Program-made: the position numbers and the translations under genes
Assembly (NCBI GenBank): GCA_027858895.1
Contig: JAQIBX010000055.1
Coordinates: forward strand, 1-36,073
From: Desulfuromusa sp.
GTDB lineage: Bacteria > Desulfobacterota > Desulfuromonadia > Desulfuromonadales > Geopsychrobacteraceae
Direction of reading: 5' to 3'
Length of the DNA: 36,073 nt
Shown here: in pieces, positions 22,339 to 31,303 of the stretch
Position numbering within the stretch: the first letter of the stretch is position 1
How the letters are laid out: each line of letters begins with the position of its first letter
Notes under the pieces: model-generated
Seen by the model: only the letters and a program-made list of their open reading frames with translations
The model's database searches: none
What the model was told of the DNA's origin: nothing

Positions 22339-23724
22339 TCAACCCTGGACAACTTTCTGGCGCAATTTTTCCGCCAACATTTCGCAAACCTGATTGACAT
22401 TCCCCGCTCCGAGGGTCACTACGAGATCGCCCGGTTGCACAATTGTTGCGACATAAGCACTTACTTCTTCCAGAGTTGCCCGGTAAGTCACCGCTTTATG
22501 GCCATGATCAACGATTCCCTGAGCCAACGCTTCTCCTGTTGCCCCCTCTATCGATTCTTCTCCCGCCGCGTAAACGTCGGTGACCACCAGCTGATCGGCC
22601 TGGTAAAATGCAATCAAAAAATCATCGAACAATGCCGCCGTGCGGCTGTAGCGATGCGGTTGAAATACTGCAATCACCCGCTTATTCCAGCCGCTCTTAG
22701 CCGCCTCTAAAGTCGCTCTAATCTCTACAGGATGATGGCCATAATCATCCACGATCATGATGTTGTCGATTTCATCCCGAAGTTCAAAACGTCTCTGTAA
22801 ACCGCCAAAGTTTCGAAACCCACCAATGATTGTCTGGAACGGAACCTCAAGTTCATGAGCAACAGCAATCACCGACAGAGCATTCAAAACATTATGGCGA
22901 CCGGGCATCCGAAATGAGATTTTCCCCAAGTTTTCACCCTTATAAAAAGCGCTGAAACTGGTTCGTCCCTGCCGATGATGAACGTCCTCAGCATAAAAAT
23001 CGGCCTGACGGTTAAAGCCGTAGGTAATAAACCGCCTTTTAACTTTGGGAAGAATATCTTGAATATTCCGATCGTCCAGACAGAGAACAGCTCGGCCGTA
23101 AAAAGGAACCTTGTTGATGAAATCGATGAAGATCTGCTTTATTTCCTCAATTCCTGAATAGAAATCTAGATGATCTGCGTCGATATTGGTTACTACGGCG
23201 ATGGTTGGTGAAAGATGCATAAAGGAGCCATCAGATTCATCAGCTTCGGCAACCAGAAACTTGCCACGCCCCAGTTTTGCGTTGGAGCCAAACACATCCA
23301 GCCTGCCACCAATCACTGCAGTGGGGTCGAGCCCGGCATGCTGCAACACCACCGACATCATACTGGTTGTTGTGGTTTTGCCGTGAGTTCCGGCTATGGC
23401 GATTCCATATTTCATCCGCATCAGCTCAGCTAACATCTCTGCACGTGGAATCACGGCAACATGCTGGCGCAGCGCTTCAGCCACTTCGGGGTTTTCAGCT
23501 TTGACTGCTGTGGATGTCACAACCACATCGACTTCTGAAATGTTTTCGGCACTGTGCCCAATGACAATCTCACCCCCAAGTGCACCCAACCGCCGGGTTG
23601 TTTCAGATTCACGCAGATCGGAGCCAGAGACCTGATAACCAAGATTCAACAACAATTCGGCAATACCACTCATGCCAATTCCACCGATACCGACAAAATG
23701 TATTTTTTTGATTCTTCCGTACAT
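22339..23724 (-). CDS. murC: UDP-N-acetylmuramate--L-alanine ligase
   Basis: This 461-residue Mur ligase adds L-Ala to UDP-MurNAc. The N-terminal [20 protein letters not shown] is the UDP-binding loop, [19 protein letters not shown] near residue 110 is the ATP P-loop, and [18 protein letters not shown] near 330 is the Mur ligase C-domain motif. The start codon directly abuts the murG stop (ATG-TAA-ATG arrangement). It is cytoplasmic and complete. Confidence 0.97.
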   Translation of the reverse strand: MYGRIKKIHFVGIGGIGMSGIAELLLNLGYQVSGSDLRESETTRRLGALGGEIVIGHSAENISEVDVVVTSTAVKAENPEVAEALRQHVAVIPRAEMLAELMRMKYGIAIAGTHGKTTTTSMMSVVLQHAGLDPTAVIGGRLDVFGSNAKLGRGKFLVAEADESDGSFMHLSPTIAVVTNIDADHLDFYSGIEEIKQIFIDFINKVPFYGRAVLCLDDRNIQDILPKVKRRFITYGFNRQADFYAEDVHHRQGRTSFSAFYKGENLGKISFRMPGRHNVLNALSVIAVAHELEVPFQTIIGGFRNFGGLQRRFELRDEIDNIMIVDDYGHHPVEIRATLEAAKSGWNKRVIAVFQPHRYSRTAALFDDFLIAFYQADQLVVTDVYAAGEESIEGATGEALAQGIVDHGHKAVTYRATLEEVSAYVATIVQPGDLVVTLGAGNVNQVCEMLAEKLRQKVVQG

Positions 23725-24816
23725 TTACATTTCCTCCATCAGTGGCGTCCCGAGCAATCGTCGGCACTCGTTGAGAATTCGTTCCGCTGCCCCCGTAAAC
23801 CCAATTCGACGACCTCGCTCAGCCATCTTTTCCAATTCTGTTCGTCCTTCAAGTAACTCTTTCACCAAAACCACTAATCGTTCTGCGGTTAATTCATCTT
23901 GTGACAGTAAGATTGCCGCTCCGGCATTTTTCAGCGCTTTTGCATTGGCCGTCTGGTGGTCTGCGGCTGCATGGGGAAACGGAATCAATATCGCCGCTCT
24001 CCCGCAGGCTGTCAGCTCGGCCAAAGTCGTGGCACCGGCACGACAGATCACCAAACTCGCTGCAGAGTAAGCAGCGGCCATATCATCAATAAAAGGAACA
24101 ACTTGCTGCGGATCAAGACCGGCATCGCGATATGCCTGCTGGACATGAAGAAAATCATCCTCCCCGGTTTGATGCAGAATTTCCGGTTTTTTTGCCCAGT
24201 CATTCAGCAAAGGCAACATTTTTATGACCGCCTGATTTATCGCTCTGGCTCCCCGGCTGCCGCCGAAAATCAAAAGCTGCCCCGGCTGAGGAACTTCTTC
24301 AGGAACGCTATCCAGCCCTTGCCGCAATGGGTTTCCGGTGACTATGGTTTTGTTGCTGTCAAAACCGGCACCACCAGCAGCAAATGAGAGACAGATTAAT
24401 TTTGCGCCCTTACCCAACAGTCGGTTACTTAAGCCAGGGATCGCATTTTGCTCATGAATCAGATAAGGAATTCCTGTCATTTTTGCCATCAGCAACACCG
24501 GAACTGAAGCATACCCACCAACTCCCACAACTAAATCAGGCTCAAAATTACGCAGTATTTTATAGGCCTGGCCGAGACTCTTGAATAATTTTGGCAACAC
24601 TTCAAACTTGCCCCGCCAGCCACGACCAACGACTCCAACCATGTCGACAGTGGCCAGAGGAAATCCCAGTTTTGGCAGCAACCGCTGCTCTAAACCGCGT
24701 TCGGTACCGACAAACTGCACCGCTGAATTTTCATCCTGCTTGAGTAATAGTTGCGCCAGTGCGACTGCCGGAAAAAGATGACCTCCGGTTCCTCCACCGG
24801 CCAGCAGCAGCCTCAT
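23725..24816 (-). CDS. murG: lipid II synthase MurG (UDP-GlcNAc transferase)
   Basis: This 363-residue GT28 glycosyltransferase adds GlcNAc to lipid I at the inner face of the membrane. It begins MRLLLAGGGTGGHLFPAVAL, the donor/acceptor glycine loop; GVGGYASVPVLLMAKMTGIP, FGGSRGARAINQAV and CRAGATTLAELTACGRAAIL follow in order. The Met at 24816 is correct: it overlaps the ftsW stop by four bases (ATGA), whereas a 70-codon upstream extension lies inside ftsW in another frame. Confidence 0.97.
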   Translation of the reverse strand: MRLLLAGGGTGGHLFPAVALAQLLLKQDENSAVQFVGTERGLEQRLLPKLGFPLATVDMVGVVGRGWRGKFEVLPKLFKSLGQAYKILRNFEPDLVVGVGGYASVPVLLMAKMTGIPYLIHEQNAIPGLSNRLLGKGAKLICLSFAAGGAGFDSNKTIVTGNPLRQGLDSVPEEVPQPGQLLIFGGSRGARAINQAVIKMLPLLNDWAKKPEILHQTGEDDFLHVQQAYRDAGLDPQQVVPFIDDMAAAYSAASLVICRAGATTLAELTACGRAAILIPFPHAAADHQTANAKALKNAGAAILLSQDELTAERLVVLVKELLEGRTELEKMAERGRRIGFTGAAERILNECRRLLGTPLMEEM

Positions 24817-25916
24817 TTGGTCGACCCCAGTGAAGTTGAAATATTCAACAGGATTCCAACAGCAATCAGACTCACCACCAGACTGGTTCCACCGTAGGAA
24901 ACAAACGGCAGAGCCAAGCCCTTGGTTGGCAACAAACCCATGCAAACAGCCAGATTGACAAACGCCTCCAGTCCGAGCAACAAACTCAAACCAAAAGCCA
25001 GATTCCGGCCAAAAGGTTCCTGACAATGTAAAGCAATGCGGATACCACAGAGGACCAGCATCAGAAACAGTGCTGCCACAGTAAGGGCTCCGACCATGCC
25101 AAGCTCTTCACCAATGACTGAAAAGATGAAATCAGTGTGAGCTTCTGGTAGATAAAATAATTTTTGTTCGCCTATTCCAAGTCCTTGCCCTACTATTCCA
25201 CCCTTACCAAAGGCAACTAAACTTTGGATAATCTGAAAACCGGTATCAAAAGGATCATCCCACGGGTCGAGGAATGCCATGATCCGACGGCGGCGATAAT
25301 CGACTTGCATAACCAGAAAATAAACCACAGGCAGTGTCATAAGAATCGTTAGCAGGATATAACGCCAACGCACCCCCGCAACAATCAGCATCGAAAGTGC
25401 CACACCTGCAATAATCATCGCGCTGCCAAGATCAGGTTGTTTCAGCAACATACCGAGCAACAATCCAAGGACGATCATATAGGGAAGATATCCTTTTAGC
25501 AGCGAACTGACTTTGTCCTTTTTACGGGTCAGTGAGTGGGCAAGATAGAGAACCAATGTCAGCTTAACCACCTCGGCCGGTTGAACCGTCAAACCGGGCA
25601 AACGCAACCAACGCATGGCGCCACCAACCCGAACACCTAACCCGGGAATAAACAGTAGTGCCAGAAGGACAATACTACCGAGCAGAGCAATCACAGCTAA
25701 TTTCCGCCAGTTTTTGTAATTGAAATAGGTTGCAACTGCCATCAGAATAAAACCAATCAGTGCATAAAGCAGTTGCCTTTTCAGGAAATAAAAACCGTCA
25801 TGAAATCGCTCAGCTGCCATAATTGCTGAGGATGAATAAACCATCACCACCCCGATACAGGTCAAGGAAACCGTCAGCAACAACAGAGTGGTATCAACAT
25901 CACGCCGTAAAGTCAT
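24813..25916 (-). CDS. ftsW: septal peptidoglycan polymerase FtsW (SEDS family)
   Basis: This 367-residue polytopic membrane protein polymerises lipid II together with FtsI. It begins with an amphipathic start then MVYSSSAIMAAERF. The conserved KQPDLGSAMIIAGVALSMLI, the region VGQGLGIGEQKLFYLPEAHT and the C-terminal GLALPFVSYGGTSLV are SEDS hallmarks. About ten hydrophobic segments are visible. Both ends overlap neighbours by four bases (murD before, murG after), suggesting translational coupling. Confidence 0.96.
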   Translation of the reverse strand: MTLRRDVDTTLLLLTVSLTCIGVVMVYSSSAIMAAERFHDGFYFLKRQLLYALIGFILMAVATYFNYKNWRKLAVIALLGSIVLLALLFIPGLGVRVGGAMRWLRLPGLTVQPAEVVKLTLVLYLAHSLTRKKDKVSSLLKGYLPYMIVLGLLLGMLLKQPDLGSAMIIAGVALSMLIVAGVRWRYILLTILMTLPVVYFLVMQVDYRRRRIMAFLDPWDDPFDTGFQIIQSLVAFGKGGIVGQGLGIGEQKLFYLPEAHTDFIFSVIGEELGMVGALTVAALFLMLVLCGIRIALHCQEPFGRNLAFGLSLLLGLEAFVNLAVCMGLLPTKGLALPFVSYGGTSLVVSLIAVGILLNISTSLGSTK

Positions 25917-27274
25917 GAGGCCTCCCCTTCTAGTGGAAGCTGCTGTACCAGTCGCTCAAACTCAACCCCGCGCGCCTGAAAATTGGCGAACATGTCAAAA
26001 CTCGAACACGCCGGAGACAGCAGTACCGTCCCACCGGAAGGAGTGATTTTATAAGCTTGCTGAACCGCTGATTTCAACCCTTCAGACAGGCGAATCTCGC
26101 AACTTCCTGACAGATCTGCAGCCATTTTCTGTGCCGCTTCACCAATCAGAATCAGGTGTTTAACTTTTTGCTCCAGCAACGGTCTGAGCAGCTTATAGTC
26201 ACCACCCTTATCTTTTCCACCGGCGATCAGGGTGACTCCGGAAGCAAACCCGGCAAGACTTTTCATCACACTACCAACGTTGGTTCCCTTTGAATCGTTG
26301 TACCAGGACACGCCATTCAATTGCCGCACCAGTTGCATCCGATGCTCAAGTCCGGTGAATGAACAGACCGCCTGCCATGCCAGTTCCGCCGGGCATCCCT
26401 GCAGTAACGCCGGTATCATGGCAGCCATAGCATTTTCAATATTGTGTTCACCGGAAAGTTGCAAACTTGACAGCGGTAGCTGAATATCAGTACCAGCCCA
26501 ATTCCAGACCAGTTTTTCTCCCAGCCTGACCATCCCATCAACCAACCGTCCGCGGGCAGAAAACCAGACTTTAGTTGCTTTGAGATCGTCCGTCAGCCGA
26601 CAGACTTCCGGATCATCTGCGTTGAGCACAACAAAATCAGCCTTTGTCATATTACTGAATATTTTTAATTTTGCTCGGTAGTAGCTTTGCAAGTCGGGAT
26701 AGCGATCAAGGTGATCTGAGCTTAGATTGAGCAACATGCCAATGGTGGGATGGAATTGGTCGATGGTTTCTAATTGAAATGAAGAGAGCTCGACAACCGC
26801 ACCATCAATCTTTGTAGAGCATGCTTCAACCAGGGGCGTTCCTAAATTTCCACCGACAAAAACATTTTTTCCCCAGGCCTGCATAATTTCACCGATCAGA
26901 CTGGTGGTGGTTGATTTGCCGTTGGTGCCAGTCACGCCGATGATCGGCACAGTGATTTCCCGAGCAGCGATTTCAATCTCTCCAAGCACTGGGATACCAC
27001 AGGATACCGCGCGTTGCAGTGGCTCACAATCAAGAGGGACTCCCGGACTGACGGCAATCAGATCGGCCTGTTCAAACAGCTCCAGATTATGCCCACCCAA
27101 GTCAAAACGGACCGGCAGCCCAGCCAGGGAATCGAGTCCCGTAAGTTGTTCCCGCTTGCGGACTTCAGATAAGGCGACTGTCGCGCCCCGTTCAAGGAAA
27201 AAGCGCACCAACGCCAAACCACTTTTACCAGCGCCGATAACAACAACTCTCTTATGATTGAAATTAAGTTTCAT
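25913..27274 (-). CDS. murD: UDP-N-acetylmuramoyl-L-alanine--D-glutamate ligase
   Basis: This 453-residue Mur ligase adds D-Glu. It starts with [20 protein letters not shown], the UDP-precursor loop. [19 protein letters not shown] near residue 110 is the P-loop, [19 protein letters not shown] follows, and [20 protein letters not shown] and [13 protein letters not shown]-like segments close the C-domain. The start at 27274 overlaps the mraY stop by four bases (ATGA); the longer in-frame extension would lie within mraY and was rejected. Confidence 0.97.
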   Translation of the reverse strand: MKLNFNHKRVVVIGAGKSGLALVRFFLERGATVALSEVRKREQLTGLDSLAGLPVRFDLGGHNLELFEQADLIAVSPGVPLDCEPLQRAVSCGIPVLGEIEIAAREITVPIIGVTGTNGKSTTTSLIGEIMQAWGKNVFVGGNLGTPLVEACSTKIDGAVVELSSFQLETIDQFHPTIGMLLNLSSDHLDRYPDLQSYYRAKLKIFSNMTKADFVVLNADDPEVCRLTDDLKATKVWFSARGRLVDGMVRLGEKLVWNWAGTDIQLPLSSLQLSGEHNIENAMAAMIPALLQGCPAELAWQAVCSFTGLEHRMQLVRQLNGVSWYNDSKGTNVGSVMKSLAGFASGVTLIAGGKDKGGDYKLLRPLLEQKVKHLILIGEAAQKMAADLSGSCEIRLSEGLKSAVQQAYKITPSGGTVLLSPACSSFDMFANFQARGVEFERLVQQLPLEGEAS

Positions 27275-28347
27275 CGCAGCTTCAAGGTTGAAAGTGCAAT
27301 CAGTGCCAGCACAATGCTGATAATCCAAAATCGCACAATAATTTTTGGTTCCGGCCAGCCTTTTAATTCAAAATGATGATGAATAGGGGCCATTCTGAAG
27401 ACTCTGCGTCCCCAGTAACGGAACGAAATCACCTGGACAATAACCGAAAGTGCTTCAATCACGAAAATCCCACCAACAATGACCAGGACAAATTCATTTT
27501 TAGTAATAACCGCGATAGTTCCCAGCGCTCCGCCGAGAGACAAACTACCGACATCCCCCATAAATACCTGTGCTGGATAGCTGTTAAACCATAAAAAACC
27601 GAGCCCGGCGCCAACCATCGCACCACAGAGAATCGCCAGCTCTCCCGCTCCCTGAATACCGGTAATCTGCAGATAATTGGCAAGTTTTGCGTTGCCGACC
27701 AGGTATGCCAACAACAGGAACGTTCCAGCAGCAATGATCATCGGTCCGATAGCCAGACCATCGAGGCCATCGGTCAGGTTCACCGCATTGCTGGACCCAA
27801 CCATCACCAAAATCGCAAATAAAATATAGAAAGCGCCAAGGTCAGGATTTACATTTTTTAAAAATGGCAAACTCAAATGGGTGTCAAAGGTGCCGCTGCG
27901 ATAGAGCAGCAATGACGCAATCAGGGCGATCAGAATCTGCCAGAACAACTTCTGTCGAGCAGATATCCCGTCACTGTTCTTACGCACAACCTTGAGATAA
28001 TCATCAATAAAACCAACCGCACCATATCCCGTTGTGACCAATAATGTGACCCAGATATAGAGGTTTGTCAGGTCAGCCCAGAGCAGGGTTGGGAGAATAA
28101 TCGCCAGTAAAATCAACGCCCCGCCCATGGTCGGGGTCCCCTCTTTGACAAAATGGGATTCGGGTCCAACCTTGCGGATCGTCTGACCAATCTGCATCCG
28201 TTGCAAGGTTGCAATCAACCAGGGACCAAGGATAAAAGAGATAAGCAGGGCGGTGATGGTCGCATAGATGGTGCGAAAGGTAATATAACGAAAAACATAC
28301 AACACCGAATATTCGGTATGGAGAGGATATAAGAGGTGATATAGCAC
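27271..28347 (-). CDS. mraY: phospho-MurNAc-pentapeptide transferase
   Basis: This 358-residue, ten-helix enzyme transfers phospho-MurNAc-pentapeptide to undecaprenyl phosphate, making lipid I. The acidic motif [14 protein letters not shown], the catalytic [16 protein letters not shown] and the C-terminal [17 protein letters not shown] are present; the first cytoplasmic loop carries [13 protein letters not shown]. The start codon is GTG (28347-28345) with AAAGGA about ten bases before it. The gap from murF is three bases. Confidence 0.97.
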   Translation of the reverse strand: MLYHLLYPLHTEYSVLYVFRYITFRTIYATITALLISFILGPWLIATLQRMQIGQTIRKVGPESHFVKEGTPTMGGALILLAIILPTLLWADLTNLYIWVTLLVTTGYGAVGFIDDYLKVVRKNSDGISARQKLFWQILIALIASLLLYRSGTFDTHLSLPFLKNVNPDLGAFYILFAILVMVGSSNAVNLTDGLDGLAIGPMIIAAGTFLLLAYLVGNAKLANYLQITGIQGAGELAILCGAMVGAGLGFLWFNSYPAQVFMGDVGSLSLGGALGTIAVITKNEFVLVIVGGIFVIEALSVIVQVISFRYWGRRVFRMAPIHHHFELKGWPEPKIIVRFWIISIVLALIALSTLKLR

Positions 28348-28350
28348 CCG

Positions 28351-29745
28351 CTAGTTTCCTTTCTTTCCATTTAAAGGTGTATTGACGGCAGTTTTCAAAG
28401 CTGCTGCGACTTGTTCCAGTCGTATCCCTCGTGACCCCTTCACTAGAATTTTGTCACCCGGACGTTGTTGCACCTGCAGATAGTCGATTGCAGCAGCAGC
28501 ATCTGCCAACTCAATCATTTGTCCAGGTTTCATTCCCGCTTTTTTTGCCCCCCGACAAAGATCAGCAGAAAACGTACCGACACCAATTAACAACTCAGTA
28601 ACCCCGACTGCCTTAGCGCCTAGTTCTTCATGCATCTGCGCCGAATCTTCACCCAATTCGAGCATATCTCCCAACACTGCAACCCGGCGTCCCTGCCCTG
28701 ACAACGATGACAAAGCGTCGAGAGCTGCATACGCAGAAAGAGGATTTGAATTATAACTGTCGTCGAGTAACAGGCCACCACAGGGAAGCGGGGAAAGATT
28801 CATCCGCCCCTGAATGGCACTAAATTGAGCCAGTCCGGCAACAATTTTTTCTACCGGAACGTTCATTACTAAAGCCGCTGCAATAGCGGCGAGAGCATTC
28901 GACACATTGTGCCGTCCGGGAATTCTCAGTTGTACTTGATACCTGTGCCCGGTGGACAAAAGATCAAACCGAACACCGTCAACGTTCTCTTCAATGTTTT
29001 CAGCACGGACTTCAGCCTGTTCAGACACCCCGTAGGTTAGTTTTTTAACCCCATTGGCAACCGGCAATTGTGCCACCCGTGGGTCATCAAGGTTGAGAAT
29101 TGCTGTCCCTCCCCGTAAACCAGCAAAAAGTTCTCCCTTTGCTCTTGAGACGCCGTCCAGACCGTGCAATGTTTCCAAATGCGCCGCACCGATGTTGGTA
29201 ATCACACCAATTGTTGGTTGGGAAATTTCGGTTAAGCGTTCTATCTCGCCAAGTGCGCTGGTGCCCATCTCTAGAACTGCCCATTGATGTGTTTTTTCCA
29301 GGCGAAACAGGGTCAGCGGTAAACCGATCAAGTTATTAAAATTTCCTACCGTTTTCAATCCCGGCGCTACCTGCTCCAGAATTGTAGCAAGCATCTCCTT
29401 GGTCGTTGTTTTGCCGGCTGAGCCAGTAATGGCAACCAATGGTCCGTTGAGTTGCAATCGGTAAACAGCAGCGACATCTCCAAGTGCTCGCAAAGTATTA
29501 GCAACCCGCACAACCGGCACACTCAAGCCAGCAGTAACTTCTTCACTCAGGCAGGCAGCGGCACCATTCTTTACCGCCTGACTGAGGTAATCGTGGCCAT
29601 CAAAACGTTCTCCGCGCAAGGGAACAAACAGAGATCCAGGAGTCAGGTTACGGCTATCAGTAGAAATTCCCGTTAACTGACAATTGACTTTTCTGCCGGA
29701 AAAATCACCGTCAGTAATTCTGGCAATTCGCTCCAGATCAAACAT
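28351..29745 (-). CDS. murF: UDP-MurNAc-tripeptide--D-Ala-D-Ala ligase
   Basis: This 464-residue Mur ligase completes the pentapeptide with the dipeptide from Ddl. It shows ISTDSRNLTPGSLFVPLRGE at the N-domain, VAITGSAGKTTTKEMLATIL as the P-loop near residue 108, and LLDDSYNSNPLSAYAALDAL, the conserved DxYNxNP motif of MurF. It overlaps the murE end by eight bases, and GGAG within murE serves as its ribosome binding site. Confidence 0.97.
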   Translation of the reverse strand: MFDLERIARITDGDFSGRKVNCQLTGISTDSRNLTPGSLFVPLRGERFDGHDYLSQAVKNGAAACLSEEVTAGLSVPVVRVANTLRALGDVAAVYRLQLNGPLVAITGSAGKTTTKEMLATILEQVAPGLKTVGNFNNLIGLPLTLFRLEKTHQWAVLEMGTSALGEIERLTEISQPTIGVITNIGAAHLETLHGLDGVSRAKGELFAGLRGGTAILNLDDPRVAQLPVANGVKKLTYGVSEQAEVRAENIEENVDGVRFDLLSTGHRYQVQLRIPGRHNVSNALAAIAAALVMNVPVEKIVAGLAQFSAIQGRMNLSPLPCGGLLLDDSYNSNPLSAYAALDALSSLSGQGRRVAVLGDMLELGEDSAQMHEELGAKAVGVTELLIGVGTFSADLCRGAKKAGMKPGQMIELADAAAAIDYLQVQQRPGDKILVKGSRGIRLEQVAAALKTAVNTPLNGKKGN

Positions 29746-31300
29746 GTTTTTCAGCTCCGATTTCGCTCCCCATACTATCTGGACCTTTGACCTCGTTCAG
29801 CACCCGGTCTAATTCTTCCCGGTCATCAAAGTGTATTTTTTCAGTTCCAAGCACCTGATAATCCTCGTGCCCCTTCCCTGCAACCAGCAGAAGATCACCC
29901 GCTCCGGCTAAATGACCTGCAAACTCAATCGCGGCACGCCGATCAGGAATAACCACAAACCCATCTTCACTCGCGGCCTGTTTCTGGCTTAATTCCCGAC
30001 TACCGGTAGCCAATGCGCCGCCTCGAACCTGCTCCAGAATTTTTAGAGGATCTTCGGTGCGAGGATTATCTGACGTAAAAATGGATAAATTCGAGTATTT
30101 AACCGCCACGGCAGCCATAATCGGGCGCTTCCCCTTATCTCGATCTCCGCCACAACCTACAACTGTAAGCAATCGATGAAATTCAAGTTTTGACAGGGTT
30201 TTCAATGCTTGTTCAAGGGCGTCAGCGGTGTGGGAGTAATCGACCAGAGCCAAAACTCCTTTAATATTCTTAACTTTTTCTACCCGCCCGGGCACTTGGG
30301 GAGCCGCTGCGATTCCCTTGGCAATAAGTTCATTGCTGATACCAAACTGTTGCGCCGTTGCAACCGCTGCCAGCAGGTTACTGACATTAAAATCACCAAT
30401 CATCCCACTTTCAACAACAACTTCCCCTTGCTCACTTGAAAAAACTCCACTGATTTGATCACGGCTAACAACAACTTGCTGCGGGTAAACTTTGGCGCGC
30501 TCATCCAGTCCGAATGAAATCCAGTTCTGATTTTCCTGCAATAAATTGGCACCGCAAGCATCCTCACGGTTAATGACCGCAATCCCGGTGCCTAATAGGT
30601 CGGTAAACAGTCGTCGTTTGCTGGCAAAATACCGATCCAGTGTTTCATGATAGTCAAGATGATCCTGGGTGAGATTGGTAAACACAGCAGCATCGAAGTT
30701 AATTCCGTCAACTCGGTGTTGCTCTAATGCGTGAGAAGAGACCTCAAGGATCAGGACATCTGCACCATGCTTACGGAACTCTGCCATCATCCGCAGCAAA
30801 TCGATCGATTCAGGGGTTGTGCGAGACGCTTCGTAGCGCAAGTCACCGAGCCGGTATTCGATCGTTCCAAATACTGCTGGAGAAAATCCAGCCTGCTTAA
30901 ACATTGCTTCGAGCAAATAGGTAGTGGTGGTTTTTCCATTGGTTCCAGTGACACCAATGACAGGAACACCCACGGTTGGATTGCCATAAAATTCTGCTGC
31001 CATGACAGCCATTGTCTGCCTGACATTAGCCACCTTGATGTAGCAAACATTTTCCACGCATTCTGTCGGAATCTGCTCCGAAACAACCGCAGTCGCACCC
31101 GCCTTTAGAGCCTGAGGAAGATAGTCAAAGCCATCAACCTTGACGCCGGGTAGCGCAAAAAACAGCATATCTGCCTGAACCTGACGGGAATCACAAGCCA
31201 ATCCGGAGACAACCAGTTCCGCTGACCCGGTTATTGCGAGTGGATGAATTATTGTTAACAACTTTTTCAGTTTCATCTGCTGTCCTTGTGAATCTGACAT
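29738..31300 (-). CDS. murE: UDP-MurNAc-L-alanyl-D-glutamate--meso-DAP ligase
   Basis: This 520-residue Mur ligase adds the third residue. The substrate motif is DNPRTEDP (D-N-P-R), which marks meso-diaminopimelate-specific enzymes rather than Lys-specific ones, so the wall is of the Gram-negative type. [20 protein letters not shown] is the P-loop near residue 116. Two starts are plausible: Met at 31300 (GGAG eight bases upstream, 3 bases after the ftsI stop) or Met at 31276 (AAGGA seven bases upstream, MKLKKLL... closer to the usual N-terminus). I list the longer one. Confidence 0.96.
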   Translation of the reverse strand: MSDSQGQQMKLKKLLTIIHPLAITGSAELVVSGLACDSRQVQADMLFFALPGVKVDGFDYLPQALKAGATAVVSEQIPTECVENVCYIKVANVRQTMAVMAAEFYGNPTVGVPVIGVTGTNGKTTTTYLLEAMFKQAGFSPAVFGTIEYRLGDLRYEASRTTPESIDLLRMMAEFRKHGADVLILEVSSHALEQHRVDGINFDAAVFTNLTQDHLDYHETLDRYFASKRRLFTDLLGTGIAVINREDACGANLLQENQNWISFGLDERAKVYPQQVVVSRDQISGVFSSEQGEVVVESGMIGDFNVSNLLAAVATAQQFGISNELIAKGIAAAPQVPGRVEKVKNIKGVLALVDYSHTADALEQALKTLSKLEFHRLLTVVGCGGDRDKGKRPIMAAVAVKYSNLSIFTSDNPRTEDPLKILEQVRGGALATGSRELSQKQAASEDGFVVIPDRRAAIEFAGHLAGAGDLLLVAGKGHEDYQVLGTEKIHFDDREELDRVLNEVKGPDSMGSEIGAEKHV

Positions 31301-31303
31301 CAG

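Noticed and set aside
23725-25026. Long form of MurG with a 70-residue N-terminal extension
   Set aside because: The extension lies inside ftsW in another frame and does not resemble MurG; the ATGA overlap start at 24816 fits.
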